A DNA stretch of 64,000 bases from Elizabethkingia occulta (GTDB taxonomy: Bacteria > Bacteroidota > Bacteroidia > Flavobacteriales > Weeksellaceae): assembly GCF_002023715.1 (NCBI RefSeq), contig NZ_MAHX01000013.1:248001-312000 (forward strand). The letters run 5' to 3'. Positions within the stretch are counted from its first letter, which is position 1. Every line of letters starts with the position of its first letter. The position numbers and the translations under genes are program-made. Below, piece after piece: positions 62,801 to 64,000 of the stretch. The notes under the pieces are model-generated. The model did no database searches. It had not been told where the DNA came from and saw nothing but the letters and a program-made list of their open reading frames with translations.

Positions 62801-63951
62801 GCATCATTCACCGTCAATTCCAAAGGGTGATAAGCTGTTGCGTTATTTTGATTGATGGTCGGCATAACGGTATATCCTTCCTCACTGTGATCAATGAAAT
62901 AAGATTTACCAAAATTACCCAGATAAGCATATCCACTGCTCAAATAAATATTATCCGGATTGATATCTCTATGAAAAATACTTTCTTTATGTGCTTCTTT
63001 CAGTGCCACAATTACATTGTTAATGATATCAATCTTTTCTTTGAATGTAAAGGTTTTGACACGACCTTCTGAACGTAAGGAGTTTTCTTCTAAAAAGTCA
63101 GAAATTTCATAGAAGAGATGATTGACCTCGTCGATACGAAACTCTACATTTAAGATAAATGGTTTCGCTTTTAACTTATTGAGTGCGTGATATTGGTTCT
63201 TGACTTTATCTTCCCGTTTCTTCAGTTCTTCCGCAGATAAACCGCTTACTTGCAAAGCATATTCCTTAATTCTACGACGTACCGAAGTAACACCTTTGGG
63301 CTTTACTAGATATTCCGTAAAATTTGGTTCTTGCTGAATGATTTCCAACACTTCATAGCCCTCAATTTCTCTTTTTTGTTCGGGAGATTTCTTGGATTGC
63401 CGACCGATTAAGAATTGCATTATAGCTTGTTGAATTTCAGCAATATCATCTTCTAATTTCCCAATGCTGTACGGATCAGTAATAAAATCAATCAGTTTAT
63501 TATTCAGTCCGAAGGTAAGCTTTTGTGCTTCGTGCGAGATAACAGGCGGATAAGTATTCTCGTAAGAAAGCGTAAGCATATTTTGGATCCACGCTTTTCC
63601 CCAAGCAAAGTTGGCTTCTTTGAGTTTGGATGCTAATATCGCTGTTTTTTGTCGGCCGGTCTTAAGCGGATTAGGCATTTGCCTATCATTGAGATACCAG
63701 TAATGGTCATCGCCCTCAATACGTCCCTTCCAATCTTTGTTTTCAATATTATAAATTCCGTGTGGAGCTACGCAAATTAAATCGTATTCCCAGTATTGGG
63801 TACGATTGTTTTTGGGATTGGTAGAAGCAATCTCCACATTAGGAATTAAATAGTAATTATCGGGAAGATTTATCTCCAGATAATCCAACAATCTCTTTTC
63901 TCCGGCATTGACAACCGATTCGAAATAAGGTGGTTTTATGATACTTGCCAT
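59812..63951 (-). CDS. NERD nuclease-tandem kinase-P-loop ATPase, 1379 aa
   Basis: Residues ~10-110 form a NERD domain with a nuclease signature: D57 in YDLICVA and E70-x-K72 in YNIENKDWKG. Residues ~250-460 hold a kinase-like domain with HRDINPDN (~325) but GNFGK replacing DFG and no visible glycine loop, so it is probably a pseudokinase. Residues ~495-750 hold a complete kinase: GKGGYSKVFKV, the lysine in YALKLF, HRDIKPQN (~618), DFN for DFG, and YLAPDI. Residues ~830-1379 are a P-loop ATPase (ITGNAGDGKTAFIKKI) like DptF. PglW of BREX also joins NERD and kinase. It starts inside the preceding gene by a 16-base overlap. Confidence 0.8.
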   Translation of the reverse strand: MASIIKPPYFESVVNAGEKRLLDYLEINLPDNYYLIPNVEIASTNPKNNRTQYWEYDLICVAPHGIYNIENKDWKGRIEGDDHYWYLNDRQMPNPLKTGRQKTAILASKLKEANFAWGKAWIQNMLTLSYENTYPPVISHEAQKLTFGLNNKLIDFITDPYSIGKLEDDIAEIQQAIMQFLIGRQSKKSPEQKREIEGYEVLEIIQQEPNFTEYLVKPKGVTSVRRRIKEYALQVSGLSAEELKKREDKVKNQYHALNKLKAKPFILNVEFRIDEVNHLFYEISDFLEENSLRSEGRVKTFTFKEKIDIINNVIVALKEAHKESIFHRDINPDNIYLSSGYAYLGNFGKSYFIDHSEEGYTVMPTINQNNATAYHPLELTVNDASAVSDIYSLGVLIYWLFTDKEPFKTPYDLDKMGGKLKADLLPTHINSNLPKWIDEVCSQTILTDDFKRIESIETLQDFIANAIESKSIAEVAPVLAPVVKSSTFEELKEGDSIGTYSIHKTLGKGGYSKVFKVKHRIQDTFYALKLFNESVNFSSVKDEYDALINLNHPNIVQFKWNDEAASGQFFTVMEFLDGENLSIYTRTDAKLPIHKIFQVGKEILSALIAMQSKEKPVLHRDIKPQNIIWDKGERFVLIDFNVASSNQTNKDFVGTNPYLAPDIIADNYKINWDLSADTFALGVTLYELVCKQYPWHPSKMPMSSRQSNNPKEIEHRISDKFASFLLKAIATDASQRFQNAQEMFDALIAIEDQILEDIAPETKSKDTTTITTDVGIIQYINSLYSQSKYGNFGTRVNSNAHQLDEQTYTPTKLDKSLIPAIVDGQYKLLIITGNAGDGKTAFIKKIEQHTSVKHVEHFAHHNGARFKINGVSYESNYDGSQDEENKINNDVLEKFFYPFEDIKQYTQAAEGRIIAINEGRLVEFLKTSNKHHKLAKLIEDYFYEEGHTQLPEGVMIVNLNLRSVVADDSGEGSLFKNQVKALTQKSLWEKCESCELAKNCFIKYNVDTLNDSASGETVINRLEWLIRTVSLKRELHITMRDIRSFIAFMLTHDVSCEEISQTELLKDTNPEKYWQYYYFNITNPISEDSGNKDRLIKLLRETDVGEVAIPHLDRELFFSNHNPKDYVVFAERESNLLDSFNEQKTFIPAHEQTPELIQTIRENHKAFVRHHYFEGKTSWFKEDISTEETTEKPTNKGLKPSYLLRLPYKSIFDFVSILSQSTIEETTKQIISRAVSLNEGCDNDSLDKENLILASTDVKDVRGKSFKMFPLEDFELIVNRTDHLIKYLEYEPDSLIFRHKINKHIELAISLDLYEMLYFIKKGFSPSLNDLRGKFIELIVFKNLLENLNYDEIVVTTDNRMFYSIKKNHNKIAIKKLTY

Positions 63952-64000
63952 AGGTCAATTTCTTTTTCTATTAAAGCAATGGCTTGACTTTCAAGTTTAA
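63936..64000 (-). CDS. C-terminus of upstream gene in the same operon (partial)
   Basis: Read leftward from the right edge, frame KLESQAIALIEKEIDLWQVS then TAA is open to the end of the window and overlaps the start of the NERD-kinase gene by 16 bases. The overlap argues that both are co-translated and that the operon's first gene lies beyond the window. Nothing can be said of its identity; a methyltransferase or specificity subunit would fit the model but is unproven. Confidence 0.55.
   Translation of the reverse strand, partial: KLESQAIALIEKEIDLWQVS

Noticed and set aside
52163-64000. Complete BREX or DISARM system
   Set aside because: No PglZ, PglX, BrxC or DISARM helicase/methylase genes are in the window; only the NERD-kinase part resembles PglW.
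1-64000. Integrase or transposase genes
   Set aside because: None found. Small HTH proteins look excisionase-like, but no tyrosine or serine recombinase motif was seen, so integration status is undecided.
1-64000. rRNA, tRNA or riboswitch genes
   Set aside because: No sequence resembling a tRNA, rRNA or known riboswitch could be recognised by reading.

Overview
The DNA is AT-rich, uses few Shine-Dalgarno sites, and carries one clear Bacteroidota-type promoter (TTG, 19 bases, TAAATTTG). Many genes belong to families typical of Flavobacteriia: an RteC regulator, PRTRC cassette, Bacteroidota Tra genes (TraE/F/G/J/K/M/N-like), DUF4099-like proteins and a small histone H1-like protein. A Chryseobacterium or Elizabethkingia-like host (Weeksellaceae) is the best guess, but it is an inference from protein style, not a database match.

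Most of the window (about 0.8-43 kb) is the backbone of a conjugative element with plasmid-like replication. Bases 1-590 hold a leftward mini-operon (lipoprotein, 63-aa protein, truncated DoxX/MauE-like protein). Bases 850-3470 encode a TPR/AraC-type membrane regulator and RteC. Bases 3627-8002 are a replication block: small HTH proteins, two winged-helix proteins, a replication initiator followed by five 17-bp iterons, and a Toprim primase-like protein. A histone-like gene and a nested inverted-repeat region follow. Bases 8844-13817 are an SSB plus PRTRC E-C-F-B-ThiF block. Two leftward cargo genes (PH-domain membrane protein, PLD-like protein) lie next to diverged direct repeats. A 1-kb non-coding stretch with a 113-bp tandem repeat and a possible oriT leads into the mobilisation genes (16.6-18.5 kb), a ParA ATPase and the type IV secretion operon (19.3-34.5 kb). 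Its VirB4 ATPase carries an inserted J-domain. The backbone ends with a 1719-aa Toprim/methylase/helicase protein (37.6-42.8 kb).

Bases 43-50 kb are a rightward island of six genes that all look like defence or abortive-infection genes. Four carry an R-x4-H HEPN motif (one with zinc ribbons), one is a Lit-like HExxH metallopeptidase and one has a PD-(D/E)xK signature. A leftward HNH protein with two membrane helices follows. Bases 51-52 kb are mostly non-coding, with att-like direct repeats and a strong terminator around one 90-aa gene; no integrase gene is present in the window.

Bases 52.2-64 kb hold the most interesting system: a tightly packed leftward operon whose first gene is cut by the right edge. 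It encodes a 1379-aa NERD nuclease-tandem kinase-P-loop ATPase, a 518-aa DptG-like protein, a 1796-aa HerA-type ATPase with an embedded nuclease motif, and a PP2C phosphatase. The architecture resembles DptF-DptG-DptH of phosphorothioate restriction joined to a PglW/MADS-like kinase module, with an opposing phosphatase. I propose a phosphorylation-switched DNA-restriction system.
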